Assembly (NCBI RefSeq): GCF_007859765.1
Contig: NZ_SIHJ01000003.1
Coordinates: 1-64,000, forward strand
Source of the DNA: Posidoniimonas corsicana
GTDB lineage: Bacteria; Planctomycetota; Planctomycetia; Pirellulales; Lacipirellulaceae
Direction: 5' to 3'
Length of the DNA: 64,000 nt
Position numbers and translations under genes: made by a program. Below, one piece after another: positions 25,399 through 33,871 of the stretch; the first letter of the stretch is position 1; the number at the start of each line of letters is the position of its first letter. The notes beneath the pieces were generated by a model that saw only the letters and a list, made by a program, of their open reading frames with translations, was not told the DNA's origin and searched no databases.

Positions 25399-26742
25399 CT
25401 ACCCCATCACCCGCGCCGCCTCTTCCGCCACAGCCTGAGCTTCCTTCGCCGTGGCCGCCTCGCAGAAGATCCGTACGATCGGCTCGGTGTTGCTGGCCCG
25501 GACCAGCAGCCACTTGCGTTGGTCTTCCCAGTCGAGCCGCAGGCCGTCGGTGTGGTCGGGGGCGGCGTCGGTGAAGTGCTTCTCTAAGGCGGACAGCGCA
25601 GCGGGGATCTGCTCGCGCGCGACGGTGACCTTCGCCTTGTGGATCGCGTAGCGGGGCAGTTCGTCGATCAGCTTGCTGAGCGGCTCGTCACGCGCGGCGA
25701 GCGCCTCGAGCACCAGCGCCATGCCGATGAAGCTGTCCCGCACCGGGCCGATGCGGGGGTCGATCACGCCGCCGTTCCCCTCGCCGCCCAGCACGGCCTC
25801 GGTCTGGTGCATCTTGTTGACCACGTTCGCCTCGCCGACCGCCGAGCGGTGGAACGGCACGGCGTGCTTCTCGGCGATGTCCTGCGTCATCCGGCTGGTG
25901 GAGCAGTTGGTCACTACTGGGCCCGGGTCCTGGGTCAGCACATGCTCGGCGCAGAGTGCCAGCGTGTACTCCTCGCCCACGTACCGGCCCTGCTCGTCGA
26001 TCAACGCCAGGCGGTCGGCGTCCGGGTCCTGGCAGAAGCCGACCGCGGCGCCCAGCTCCGGGACTTTCGGCAGCACGCTGGCCAGGTTCTCGGCGGTCGG
26101 CTCGGGCGTGTGGGCGAACTGGCCGTCCGGCGTTTCGCCGAGCACGGTCACCTCGCAGCCGAGCACCTCCAGCAGCGGCCGCCCCAGCACCGCGCCGGTG
26201 CCGTGGTTGGCGTCCAGCAGCACGCGGAACTTTTTGGAATGGATCAGCGCGATGTCGACCGCGTCCTCGATCGCCACCAGGTGCGCGCTGACGGTGTTGT
26301 GGAGCCGCTCGACCTTGCCCGGCTCGGCCGCCGGCTTCGGCAGGTCGACCTTGTCCAGGAAGCGGCGGCGGACTTCTTCGCCCGCCTCGGCGGGGATCAC
26401 GCGGCCCTCCTCGCTGAACAGCTTGATGCCGTTGTACTCCGGCGGGTTGTGGCTGGCGGAGATCTGGATGCCGCCGGCGCACTGCTCGCTGCGGACCAGG
26501 ATGCCGGTGGTGGGCGTGGCCGCCGGCCCGGCGTCCAGCACCGGGCGCCCGACCGCGGTCAGCGCCGCGGCGATCGCCTCGGCGAGTTCCGGGCCGTGGC
26601 TGCGGCCGTCGCGGGTGATGACAATCGCCCCCGGCTCCAGGGTGCTAGCGAACGCGGCCGCGTACCGCGCGGCGATCTCCGGCGTGAGCGACTGCCCCAC
26701 CACTCCGCGGAGGCCGGAAACACTGATGATCAACTCGTCCAT
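25399..26742 (-). CDS. glmM: Phosphoglucosamine mutase / phosphohexomutase
   Basis: 447 residues from ATG 26742. All signatures of alpha-D-phosphohexomutases are present: catalytic Ser97 in ISASHNP, metal-binding DPDADR with Asp239, 241 and 243, GGEGNGG for the sugar loop, and RASNTEPIVRI for the phosphate loop. GlmM converts glucosamine-6-phosphate to glucosamine-1-phosphate for cell-wall and lipopolysaccharide precursors; a phosphomannomutase role is possible. The frame to 26883 is a weaker start. The gene is followed by REPIN copy D. Confidence 0.87.
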   Translation of the reverse strand: MDELIISVSGLRGVVGQSLTPEIAARYAAAFASTLEPGAIVITRDGRSHGPELAEAIAAALTAVGRPVLDAGPAATPTTGILVRSEQCAGGIQISASHNPPEYNGIKLFSEEGRVIPAEAGEEVRRRFLDKVDLPKPAAEPGKVERLHNTVSAHLVAIEDAVDIALIHSKKFRVLLDANHGTGAVLGRPLLEVLGCEVTVLGETPDGQFAHTPEPTAENLASVLPKVPELGAAVGFCQDPDADRLALIDEQGRYVGEEYTLALCAEHVLTQDPGPVVTNCSTSRMTQDIAEKHAVPFHRSAVGEANVVNKMHQTEAVLGGEGNGGVIDPRIGPVRDSFIGMALVLEALAARDEPLSKLIDELPRYAIHKAKVTVAREQIPAALSALEKHFTDAAPDHTDGLRLDWEDQRKWLLVRASNTEPIVRIFCEAATAKEAQAVAEEAARVMG

Positions 26743-27155
26743 GGGGGTCCTGTCGGGATGGCAAGGTAGGGCGATTGGGTCCTGATTGTCGCCCAGCGGG
26801 CCAGGCGGTTCAATCGTCGCTGGCGGGTCGGCGCCGGTCCTCCCTGTCCGCTGGCGTAGCGCGCGGACGCTCAATCCGCACAATCGGCGTGGTGGCTTCT
26901 ACGCTGCCGGCGCGGCGAGTAAGGGCATTGTTACACGCCCGATTGGTAACATCTTCGCCGCCGTGGAAACAATTACAGCGGGGCTTGCCCGCAAACTCCG
27001 CCCAGCCGGCCAGGTCGGCTTGCCAATACCGTGCGGCGAGATTGTTGTTGGTTTTGGCGCCGCATTCGCATTAGCTGACATCAAGACCTCAGGATGAGGC
27101 CGATCAACTACCGCGAACGATCGCGACTGACTCGAATCCAAAGGACGGAACAATC
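26743..27155. other. Upstream region without a convincing gene
   Basis: A 103-codon frame at 26786-27097 (plus) has no recognisable domain and starts with a weak codon context. GC falls around 26900-27150. The stretch probably carries the promoter of the mutase gene and of the tiny frame at 27156, but no -10/-35 pair can be named with confidence. Confidence 0.4.
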
Positions 27156-27230
27156 ATGGATGCCGGAATCCTCAGCTGCCTGTCAATGCTCGCCTTCCTG
27201 CTGGTAGACACCTACCGCAACGGCGCTTAA
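27156..27230 (+). CDS. Possible 24-residue membrane microprotein
   Basis: A short frame MDAGILSCLSMLAFLLVDTY plus four residues, with AAGGACGG 8 bases upstream of the ATG. The middle is hydrophobic enough for one membrane pass. A strong hairpin follows about 100 bp later. The spacing and ribosome site are suggestive, but so short a frame could occur by chance. Confidence 0.3.
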   Translation: MDAGILSCLSMLAFLLVDTYRNGA

Positions 27231-27337
27231 TACACCGCGTTACCCCGCTCGCTCCACCCGCTCTCGCGACTCCAATTCCCTTCGCTGCGTCTCGCTTCGC
27301 TTCGGTCCACTTCGAAGCTCTTGCTGCTCCTTCCTTC

Positions 27338-27380
27338 GCGCACGCGGCCCCGCCCTTGTTGGCGGGGCCTGTGCGTGCGC
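27338..27380. terminator. Strong GC hairpin between converging transcripts
   Basis: GCGCACGC pairs with GCGTGCGC, and inside it GGCCCCGCC pairs with GGCGGGGCC around CTTGTT, with a three-base bulge. There is no T-run on either strand, so it may be a Rho-independent terminator without one or simply a stable RNA end. It lies 13 bp from the stop of the PEP-CTERM gene at 27394. Confidence 0.55.
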
Positions 27381-27393
27381 GGACCAAGGTTTC

Positions 27394-28332
27394 TCAGCCC
27401 GCGGGTCGTCTTCTTCCCAGCAGCAGGGCCGCTACGGCTGCAAGCACGGCCGATGCCGGCTCGGGCGCCGTTCCCGCCGCGCTGGCCGCTTCGTCAACGG
27501 CGTTGTCCCGCCACACGGTGTAGTCCGCCGCGTCCACGACGCCATCGCGGTTGCCATCGGCGCCGACGCCCGCCAATGATGGCTGCTCCCCGTGCTGCTG
27601 CCGCCAGAACGCATAGTCGGCGGCGTCGACCAACCCGCTGTGGTCGTAGTCGCCCGGGTACGCCGAAGCCCACAGCGCCTCGGACGCGGGCGCAAGATCG
27701 TCGTACGCAACGCCGAGGTTGAAGAGGACGAGGAACGCTTCGCTCGGTTCGTACGCGTCGGACCGGAAGCGACCGAAGAACCCGTACAAGCCCGCGGGCG
27801 GGACCGGCGAGTAGGGCATGGCAAAGTTCACCAGCCCGTGGTTGTGGAAACCGGTCTCGCCGGCGACGGTGTCGGCGAGCGTGGCCTCGGCCGGCGGCGC
27901 GGTCGCGGCGCCGGGGAGGGCGGTGTACGAAGCGTCGGCCAGCAGCAGACCCAGCTCCGCGTCGGCGGGCGGCAGCTGGACCGTCCGGCTGGCGGCCGAC
28001 CAGTAGCGGAGCGGCCGCGCGAGGTCGTCGTCCGCGCCCGGCGCGAGCACCTCCAGCGACAGGCTCGCGTCGTCCTGCATGCCGGTAATGTCGATGCCTG
28101 GCAGGCCCCACAGCAGGGTCAGGCCGAGACTGGGGTGCGAAAACGGCCCCTGCGGGTCGCTCTCCTCTTGCTGCTGGCCGAACACGAACGCTGGGTACCC
28201 ATCCACATGGTGCGACACGTGCAGAGCGCCGTCGCCGACGGTCAGCTCGATCGGCGTGCCGTGCCCCGTCGCCCGGAGAGCGCCGACACCGAGGCACATC
28301 ACCGCCGCAATGGTGACTTTCAATTCGAACAT
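27394..28332 (-). CDS. PEP-CTERM surface protein with dockerin pair
   Basis: 312 residues. A signal peptide ends near ATG-HGTPIEL, so the mature protein could begin with His. The body is a 200-residue beta-type domain with no name (HVSHHVDGYPAFVFGQ, LGLTLLWGLPGIDI). Then two dockerin-like units: DYDHSGLVDAADYAFW and DGNRDGVVDAADYTVW, here a fuller pair than in the other genes. It ends with PEPASAVLAAVAALLLGRRR, a PEP-CTERM anchor. It is the last gene of a leftward cluster with a pseudopilin and a second PEP-CTERM gene. Confidence 0.8.
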   Translation of the reverse strand: MFELKVTIAAVMCLGVGALRATGHGTPIELTVGDGALHVSHHVDGYPAFVFGQQQEESDPQGPFSHPSLGLTLLWGLPGIDITGMQDDASLSLEVLAPGADDDLARPLRYWSAASRTVQLPPADAELGLLLADASYTALPGAATAPPAEATLADTVAGETGFHNHGLVNFAMPYSPVPPAGLYGFFGRFRSDAYEPSEAFLVLFNLGVAYDDLAPASEALWASAYPGDYDHSGLVDAADYAFWRQQHGEQPSLAGVGADGNRDGVVDAADYTVWRDNAVDEAASAAGTAPEPASAVLAAVAALLLGRRRPAG

Positions 28333-28353
28333 GCTGTGCTCTTTGCGGTTGCG

Positions 28354-29016
28354 TCAACGCGGCTGTGCGAAGTCGAACCCCTCGTCGATCCACTGCTGGA
28401 TCGTGGCGTCGGGGATCGCCTCGACATGCCCGTCGACGTATAGGTAGTTGGAGGTCTGCTGGTGGTAGTCGGTCTGGATGTCCGCCCGCACGGCCTGCTC
28501 CACGAGACCCCACTGTCGGTTGAGTTCAGAGAACCACTGCGAAGCGTGCGCGTGGTCGTAGGCCGGGTCCGCTTTGCGGGCGCCGGCGCCCTCGAACGCG
28601 GCGAACGTCTTGCTGGTGGAGGGCACCTGGCGTAGGAACCGCGCCGCGCCCGGGACTTCCCGCGCGGTGAGGTAGTCGCTGAGCACGTAGGTGGTGGCGC
28701 GGGCGGCCAGCCGCTCGGTGGCCCGGGGGTCCTCCGGGCAGACCCGCACCGCGTCGACGTGTTCCATGTGGTCGGCGAGCGTGTCGACCCACGAACGACC
28801 GGCGCCGGCGTGGCTCCACTCCGGGAACTCGCCCTTGTGCAGGTCGCAGTGCTGCAGCACGGCAAGGCCGATCTGCCGCAGCTGGCTCTTGCAGGCGGCA
28901 GAGCGCGCGGTCGCCCGCGCGCTCTGCACTGCCGGCAACAGCAGAGCGATGAGAGCCGCGATGATGGCGATCACCACCAGCAGCTCAACCAGAGTGAACG
29001 CTCGCCTGGCGGGCAT
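28354..29016 (-). CDS. Pseudopilin-like protein with prepilin methylation motif
   Basis: 220 residues. The N-terminus [27 protein letters not shown] is the classic prepilin/DUF1559-style segment: cleavage before Phe, a conserved Glu, then a hydrophobic helix. [16 protein letters not shown] segment and [14 protein letters not shown] near the end are typical of planctomycete DUF1559-type proteins. It lies 21 bp after the PEP-CTERM gene (in the leftward direction) and 3 bp from the next. Its part in secretion or surface assembly is inferred. Confidence 0.83.
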   Translation of the reverse strand: MPARRAFTLVELLVVIAIIAALIALLLPAVQSARATARSAACKSQLRQIGLAVLQHCDLHKGEFPEWSHAGAGRSWVDTLADHMEHVDAVRVCPEDPRATERLAARATTYVLSDYLTAREVPGAARFLRQVPSTSKTFAAFEGAGARKADPAYDHAHASQWFSELNRQWGLVEQAVRADIQTDYHQQTSNYLYVDGHVEAIPDATIQQWIDEGFDFAQPR

Positions 29017-29019
29017 GGC

Positions 29020-29805
29020 CTAGCCCCGCCTGCGCCAGACCGGCGCGAGCAGCGTGATCGCCGCCAGCGCCGCCGTGGTGGGCTCGGGCACGGTGAAGTA
29101 CTGCACCGCCCCCGCCGGAAGCCCGAGCGACGCCACGGCCTGGCCGACCTGATCGTTGGCGTTCTTGCTGAGCAGCAGGTAAATCGGGTCGGACGCCGCG
29201 ATGGACGCGTCGCTCGAAGCGATCTGCAGCTTGGCGCGGTACAACCCGTCGGCCACGGCCGCGGCCGGGTCGACGCCGTCGCCGAGCAGCACGTGCGTCA
29301 CGGACGCGTGCGCGCCGGTGCTGTACGCGTCCCCGATCGCAACCTCTGCGTCCCAGTCGGGCCCGCCGGTAACAGCGGCGTTGCCCGTGAGGCTGCCGGC
29401 GTTGGGGTTGCTGGTCCGCAGCGCCGCCAGCTCGACATCGCCGGCCGAGACAAACGCCCCGCCGTCCCACAGCATCAGTTCCTCCAGGAAGCTGATTGTC
29501 AGCGTCGAGTTGGTCGGGAAGGTCGCGCCCAGTCCATACGCCAGGCCCGGGCCGAACGGGTAGGCGCCGGAGTCGTCGGCCGTGGCCCGCCAGGAGGTGG
29601 GGAAGTCGGTGTCCAGCACGCTCGTCACCGGGATCACGTAGGCGGACTTCTCATCCGAGAGCGCCGAGTAGTCGTTCACCAGCACGCTGCGGGTCACGAT
29701 CTGGCCGCCGTCGTTGGTGATCTGCAGCTGCGGGCCGTGGGCGGAAGCAGCCGCAGGGAGAGTCAGAATCGCTAGCGCAGCGCGCAGCAAGGTACGGATC
29801 TTCAT
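29020..29805 (-). CDS. PEP-CTERM surface protein with N-terminal His
   Basis: 261 residues. Signal peptide LLRAALAILTLPAAASA with an AxA site, then HGPQLQITNDGG, so the mature protein would begin with His. The body is beta-rich (VTSVLDTDFPTSWRA, GATFPTNSTLTISF). The end has VPEPTTAALAAITLLAPVWRRRG, a PEP-CTERM anchor. No dockerin unit is present. It shares its operon with a pseudopilin and another His-first PEP-CTERM protein. Confidence 0.82.
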   Translation of the reverse strand: MKIRTLLRAALAILTLPAAASAHGPQLQITNDGGQIVTRSVLVNDYSALSDEKSAYVIPVTSVLDTDFPTSWRATADDSGAYPFGPGLAYGLGATFPTNSTLTISFLEELMLWDGGAFVSAGDVELAALRTSNPNAGSLTGNAAVTGGPDWDAEVAIGDAYSTGAHASVTHVLLGDGVDPAAAVADGLYRAKLQIASSDASIAASDPIYLLLSKNANDQVGQAVASLGLPAGAVQYFTVPEPTTAALAAITLLAPVWRRRG

Positions 29806-29928
29806 GGGGTACTAATCTCAAAGAAGTGGCTTTATCGAAGGGCGGCGCCGCCGCGGTCACGCCAGCAAGCAGCGGCGCACGCGTACGCGGGTTCGCGCGA
29901 AGGCGCCCGCAGCGGCAACAAGAACGGA

Positions 29929-30594
29929 CTAGACTCGCGGGTCCGGCCCTTCGGGCGGCGGGGTAGCCGGCGGCTCAGACAGGCCGCAGAACAGGGGCGC
30001 CGGCGGCGCGTCGGTTGGCCGGGTCGGCAACGCAGGTTCCTCGCCGGCCGGAGCGGGCGGCAGCGCTACGCTCAGCGACACCCACAGCGACAGCACGCCG
30101 TGGCACGCCAACGATCGCCAGCCGCGGGAATCATCGGCCGGCGTTTGGGGTTCCGGCTCCGCGGCCGGCGTTTTCTGGCAGCAGCAGCACTTCTTGGCCG
30201 GCGCCGCCTGCGGTTGGTCGGCCAGAGAGGGCAGGGCGGCCAGCACGGCGCCGTCCACGTCGGGCAGCCAGCGGCGGACGTCCAAGCCGGCGCACTGGGC
30301 CTGGTTCAGCACGTGCTCCGGCGGGCGGACATCCTCGCGATCGGCCCAGGCGATCCGCTCGGCGAGCGTGTGGCAGCAGCAGTTCGACCAGCAGACCGCG
30401 GCCGAGCGGCATCCGCAGCCGCACTCCTCGCACGGGAAGCGTTCGCCGGCGGCCCGGGGGAGCTGGGGTCCCCGCAGCGGCAGCCCCGTGGCCGCGACCG
30501 CGTAGGCGGCCAGCAGCAACGCGGCGGCAATCCGGCGGCAGCGGGGCGTGAGCATCGGGAGGGAACAACAGGCAGGGGAAACAGAACCGACCAT
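29929..30594 (-). CDS. Cysteine-rich exported protein
   Basis: 221 residues from ATG 30594; ATG 30555 (MLTPRCRRIAAAL) is an equally good start and gives a plain signal peptide. The mature part has PCEECGCGCRSAAVCWSNCCCHTLAERIAWA, then KKCCCCQKT, about 16 cysteines in all in the front half. This composition fits metal binding, and I recall relatives near zinc-related genes in planctomycetes, which I cannot verify. The back half is proline-rich. It is upstream of the PEP-CTERM/pseudopilin cluster on the same strand. Confidence 0.7.
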   Translation of the reverse strand: MVGSVSPACCSLPMLTPRCRRIAAALLLAAYAVAATGLPLRGPQLPRAAGERFPCEECGCGCRSAAVCWSNCCCHTLAERIAWADREDVRPPEHVLNQAQCAGLDVRRWLPDVDGAVLAALPSLADQPQAAPAKKCCCCQKTPAAEPEPQTPADDSRGWRSLACHGVLSLWVSLSVALPPAPAGEEPALPTRPTDAPPAPLFCGLSEPPATPPPEGPDPRV

Positions 30595-30667
30595 TTTGCC
30601 TGATCCATTGGCCGGACGCGAGCCGGACCGCCGCGGCAGATTGTCACGCTTCGGGAGAAATCGCCAC

Positions 30668-31354
30668 CTACCACGCGGACGCCAGCATTAGCACCGCCGG
30701 GCAGAGCAGGAGCAGCCACCCGCCGATCGCCACGAAATCGCCGGGCGTCTCCTGGGTGACGGTGGGGCGCGCGGCGCCGAATGAAACCCCAGTCAGCCGC
30801 CCCATCCCATCGCACCACCAGATGCACGCGATCGGGAACACGAGGAACCCAACGAGCCCGAAGACCGTCCGGCCATCGCCACTCAACCCGGCGATCAATA
30901 GGTATGCCCCCGCCACCAGGCCCGATAGCAGACGCGACCGCAAGAGATCACGTATCCAACGCCAACGGTTCGTCCGGCCAAGGTCGAGCGCCATCGCCTG
31001 CGCCAACGACTCCTCCGCGGCCGAAATCCCCCGACAGGCGACGATCTGCTCCAGCTGACCCGCCTCCAACCACACGCCACGGCATGCGCCGCACCGGTTG
31101 ATGCGCACGCCGGAGTCGTGGGCGTAGTCGATCGACGCCATCTCGTCGCCGCACCGCGGGCAGGCAAGTTGCGGCTGCGCCTCTCGGGCGGGGCGTTCTT
31201 CTACGGACTCGATCCGCCGGATCAATGGACCCAGATCGCCGTCTGACAGCCAGAGGCCTCCGCAATGGATGCAACGGTGCACCTGCTGGCCGTGCAGGCG
31301 CTCTTCGCCGAGAGGGCAGTCGCAGGCGGGGCAATTCATCGTCGGTCGCCGCAT
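30668..31354 (-). CDS. Zinc-ribbon (TFIIB-type) membrane protein
   Basis: 228 residues (ATG 31339 is a second possible start). Two zinc ribbons are seen: CPACDCPLG ... CIHCGGLWLSDGDL and CPRCGDEM ... CGACRGVWLEAGQL, each with paired cysteines followed by a GxWLxxxxL tail typical of the zf-TFIIB family. Three hydrophobic stretches follow (LVAGAYLLIAGLS, FGLVGFLVFPIACIWW, GGWLLLLCPAVLMLAS). The role is unknown. It heads the leftward cluster that includes the Cys-rich exported protein. Confidence 0.85.
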   Translation of the reverse strand: MRRPTMNCPACDCPLGEERLHGQQVHRCIHCGGLWLSDGDLGPLIRRIESVEERPAREAQPQLACPRCGDEMASIDYAHDSGVRINRCGACRGVWLEAGQLEQIVACRGISAAEESLAQAMALDLGRTNRWRWIRDLLRSRLLSGLVAGAYLLIAGLSGDGRTVFGLVGFLVFPIACIWWCDGMGRLTGVSFGAARPTVTQETPGDFVAIGGWLLLLCPAVLMLASAW

Positions 31355-31555
31355 TGGGGGAAGGCTAGAGCAAGTGTGTGGGCTCCATCGTCGGAGTCGC
31401 TTCTGAGCCGCGGGTGGTCGGAACGCTTCGCGGAAACAAACGCTCCTACGCAGGCTATCCGCACCTCCGCTGTAACAGTTGCCCGGATTCGCCGTTAGAG
31501 CATTGTCGGCCGGGGGGTCCGGCCGCTTCTAGGGCAGTTTTTACACGGGAGAGTA

Positions 31556-32752
31556 ATGATGCAACGGGCAATTAGTTCTGTGTTCGTGCTGTGGTGCGCC
31601 ATCGGGTTGGCTTCGGCGGTCGGCGGCGAGGAGCTGCGGACGGTGGGGTCGATGAGCACCCAGCGCGAGGTCGACGCGGTGGACCTTGAGCGCTACTTGG
31701 CGCCAGAAAAGCAACGCACGCCGTCCAAGACGCCGGTCTACAACCTGGAGCTCGTCGAAGACGACCCGCTCTCGGCAGTCGAGCCGGAATCCGAGTCGCA
31801 GGGCTCTCCGGCGCTGCTCTACTTCAACCCCTACGACAACGGCGACTCGATCATCAATGGCTTCCTCTGCGCCTACCTCAGCGACGAGATCTACGCCGAC
31901 GGGCTCGGCTACAGCCAAGAATGGGAGGATGACTTCCGGCTGCGGCTGATGGCCGAGGGCGCCGAGGACGTTACCTTCGAGCACAACGCCACCTACGGCG
32001 CCGAGCTGGCCGCCGTCTGGCTGCCGGACGCGGTGATCATCGTCTGCCGCGGCAGCCACATGAACGGCTCCACATCGCAGCCGTGGCGGGACTGGATCGT
32101 TGACGCCGATGACGACGCCATCCAGCGGGAGATCGGCGGGTTCAAGTGCCACGTGCACGAGGGCGTGTGGAACGCCACCAGCAGCGTGTACACCTGGATC
32201 CGCGCCACCGCGCTCGTCGCGGCTTCGGATGGCAGGCGGGTCTGGCTCACGGGCCACAGCCTGGGGGCGGCCACCGCCACCATCGCCTCCGCCCGGCTGC
32301 ACTACGACGACGGCGTCCCCGTGCAGGGCCTGCAGACCTACGGGTCGTTCAAGGTGGGCGACCGTGATTTCAAGAAAGTGGTGGAGATGCCGGGCGCCGA
32401 CGGCGGCGGCATCAGCGAGTTCATCCAGCGGTGGGCGGTCAACGGCGACTTCGCCACCACGCTGTTCTTCCGCGACTTCGTCCCCTACAAGACCCGGCTG
32501 GGCGGTACCTACCGGTACTACGAGCACGTCGGACGCACGCACCAGATCACCCGCAGCGGCACCTTCGGCGCCGTCGACTGGGACGTGGACTTCGACACCG
32601 AGGAGAACACGAACATGTTCGCCCTGCCGGACTCGGTGCTGCCGCTCGGCGAGCACGGCGACTACTTCCCCGCCCTCCGCATGGAGATCCAGCGGCAGCT
32701 GTCCGCCCCCGCCGAGCAGGAGGTGCTGGACGACCTGTTGCGGCTCGAGTAG
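31556..32752 (+). CDS. Exported class-3-type lipase
   Basis: 398 residues from ATG 31556 (31559 is another). The N-terminal signal (ISSVFVLWCAIGLASA) is followed by a variable region and a lipase_3 domain: DAVIIVCRGSH, WRDWIVDAD, and the serine nucleophile Ser235 in WLTGHSLGAA. VQGLQTYGSFKVGD and RFFRDFVPY-like segments fit the family; Asp and His of the triad are not fixed by eye. It would hydrolyse esters or lipids outside the cytoplasmic membrane. A GAGAG site precedes the start, and a hairpin terminator follows. Confidence 0.83.
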   Translation: MMQRAISSVFVLWCAIGLASAVGGEELRTVGSMSTQREVDAVDLERYLAPEKQRTPSKTPVYNLELVEDDPLSAVEPESESQGSPALLYFNPYDNGDSIINGFLCAYLSDEIYADGLGYSQEWEDDFRLRLMAEGAEDVTFEHNATYGAELAAVWLPDAVIIVCRGSHMNGSTSQPWRDWIVDADDDAIQREIGGFKCHVHEGVWNATSSVYTWIRATALVAASDGRRVWLTGHSLGAATATIASARLHYDDGVPVQGLQTYGSFKVGDRDFKKVVEMPGADGGGISEFIQRWAVNGDFATTLFFRDFVPYKTRLGGTYRYYEHVGRTHQITRSGTFGAVDWDVDFDTEENTNMFALPDSVLPLGEHGDYFPALRMEIQRQLSAPAEQEVLDDLLRLE

Positions 32753-32779
32753 CCCACCCGTCAAACACGTGTAACGACG

Positions 32780-32810
32780 AGCCGGGGGCCGCGTTTCGCG
32801 ACCCCCGGCT
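32780..32810 (+). terminator. Hairpin terminator after the lipase gene
   Basis: AGCCGGGGG pairs with CCCCCGGCT, with an inner CGCG-TTT-CGCG stem, and the downstream TCACTTT is weakly T-rich. It is 27 bp after the stop and could also end the leftward membrane-protein gene (stop 32854). Confidence 0.6.
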
Positions 32811-32853
32811 TCACTTTGCGCATGCCGACCGCCCTGATCTCTATCACGGCCGC

Positions 32854-33591
32854 CTACATGGGCGGGAAGTGGATCCGAGGGTGCCCCGGTGCGATCACTA
32901 GCAGCAGCGCGACCACGGGGACTGACGCGGCGACCGGCGCCAGGACCACGACCGGCCAGAACCACCACCGCACGGGGCGTCGGTGCTCGATCGGCACAAA
33001 GAGGTGCGCCGGCAGATAGACCAGCAGCCCGTACACCAGCGTCCACTGCGCGTACTGCAACGGGTTCGGTCCGGAGAACAGCGCCTCGTTGACAAACCCG
33101 GCGGCGCCGTAGCAGAAGAACGCGGCTAAGGGGGTGATCGCGTACCGCTTCATCAGCAGGCCCAGCATCACAAACTGGGGCACGAACACCACCACGCTGT
33201 GGTAGAGCACCACGTCGAGGTAGTCCGCCGACGCGGTGATGTAGACCTCGCCCAGCTTGGCGCCGAACAGCGGGGCGCAGTTGGTCATGGCGGTGGTGAC
33301 CGCCTCCTCGACCAGCGCCAGGCCGACAGCGCCGGCGACAAACCACGCGACCACCAACGGCCGGGCGGCGGCGCCCCAGGCGGTGACGCGATCGCGGAAC
33401 CGGATCGAGAGAAACCCCGCCCCCAGAATCCAGAGCAGGTTCAGCCCCCAGAGCATCTTAGCCAGGACGCCCAGCTTCGCGTTCTCGCCGCCGGCCAGCG
33501 TCAGGAGAGCCGTCACCCCGAACTGCCAGACCAGCAGCCCCACGACCACCGTCAGGCCAACCCGCCCGTGATGCTTGTAATTCTCTCCCAT
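32854..33591 (-). CDS. Polytopic membrane protein of unknown family
   Basis: 245 residues with about seven hydrophobic segments (VGLLVWQFGVTALL, LLWILGAGFLSI, VAWFVAGAVGLALV, VVLYHSVVVFVPQFVML, LVYGLLVYLPAHLF, VVVLAPVAASVPVVALLL). The EEAVTTA, YHS and NEALFS pieces may be remnants of a CPBP-type intramembrane protease, but the standard EExxxR/FxxxH/HxxxN set is not clear. The role is left open. The gene is divergent from the DUF1592-type gene. Confidence 0.6.
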   Translation of the reverse strand: MGENYKHHGRVGLTVVVGLLVWQFGVTALLTLAGGENAKLGVLAKMLWGLNLLWILGAGFLSIRFRDRVTAWGAAARPLVVAWFVAGAVGLALVEEAVTTAMTNCAPLFGAKLGEVYITASADYLDVVLYHSVVVFVPQFVMLGLLMKRYAITPLAAFFCYGAAGFVNEALFSGPNPLQYAQWTLVYGLLVYLPAHLFVPIEHRRPVRWWFWPVVVLAPVAASVPVVALLLVIAPGHPRIHFPPM

Positions 33592-33871
33592 CCACCGCTC
33601 CGGAGGGGTAACGCAGCGTCCCCCGCGGAAACGCCCACTCTATCGGGTTGGCCAACCGATCACTGCGTCTACTATACGCACGACGGGCGGGCCCGCTACG
33701 CTGCCGCCAGACCGCCCCGAATGGCGGCGCCAGATCCGATTGGCGGCGGGGGCGTCCTGTTTGGTACAATCACAAGTGCCCATTTCGGGCGACAGACGCA
33801 GACCCCTACGGGGGCTCGCCGCGTCGTCGGCCGCGAGGCGCCCGCCCCTTATCTCTCTCCTCAGGCGTAAG

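Noticed and set aside
26786-27097. 103-codon plus-strand frame upstream of the phosphosugar mutase gene
   Set aside because: No motif and no ribosome site; the first half shows shadow-like composition. The later part is less GC-rich, which alone is not evidence of coding.
33646-33657. Perfect 12-bp palindrome GGTTGGCCAACC between divergent genes
   Set aside because: It could be an operator, but it occurs once here, no regulator gene is adjacent and 12-bp palindromes arise by chance.
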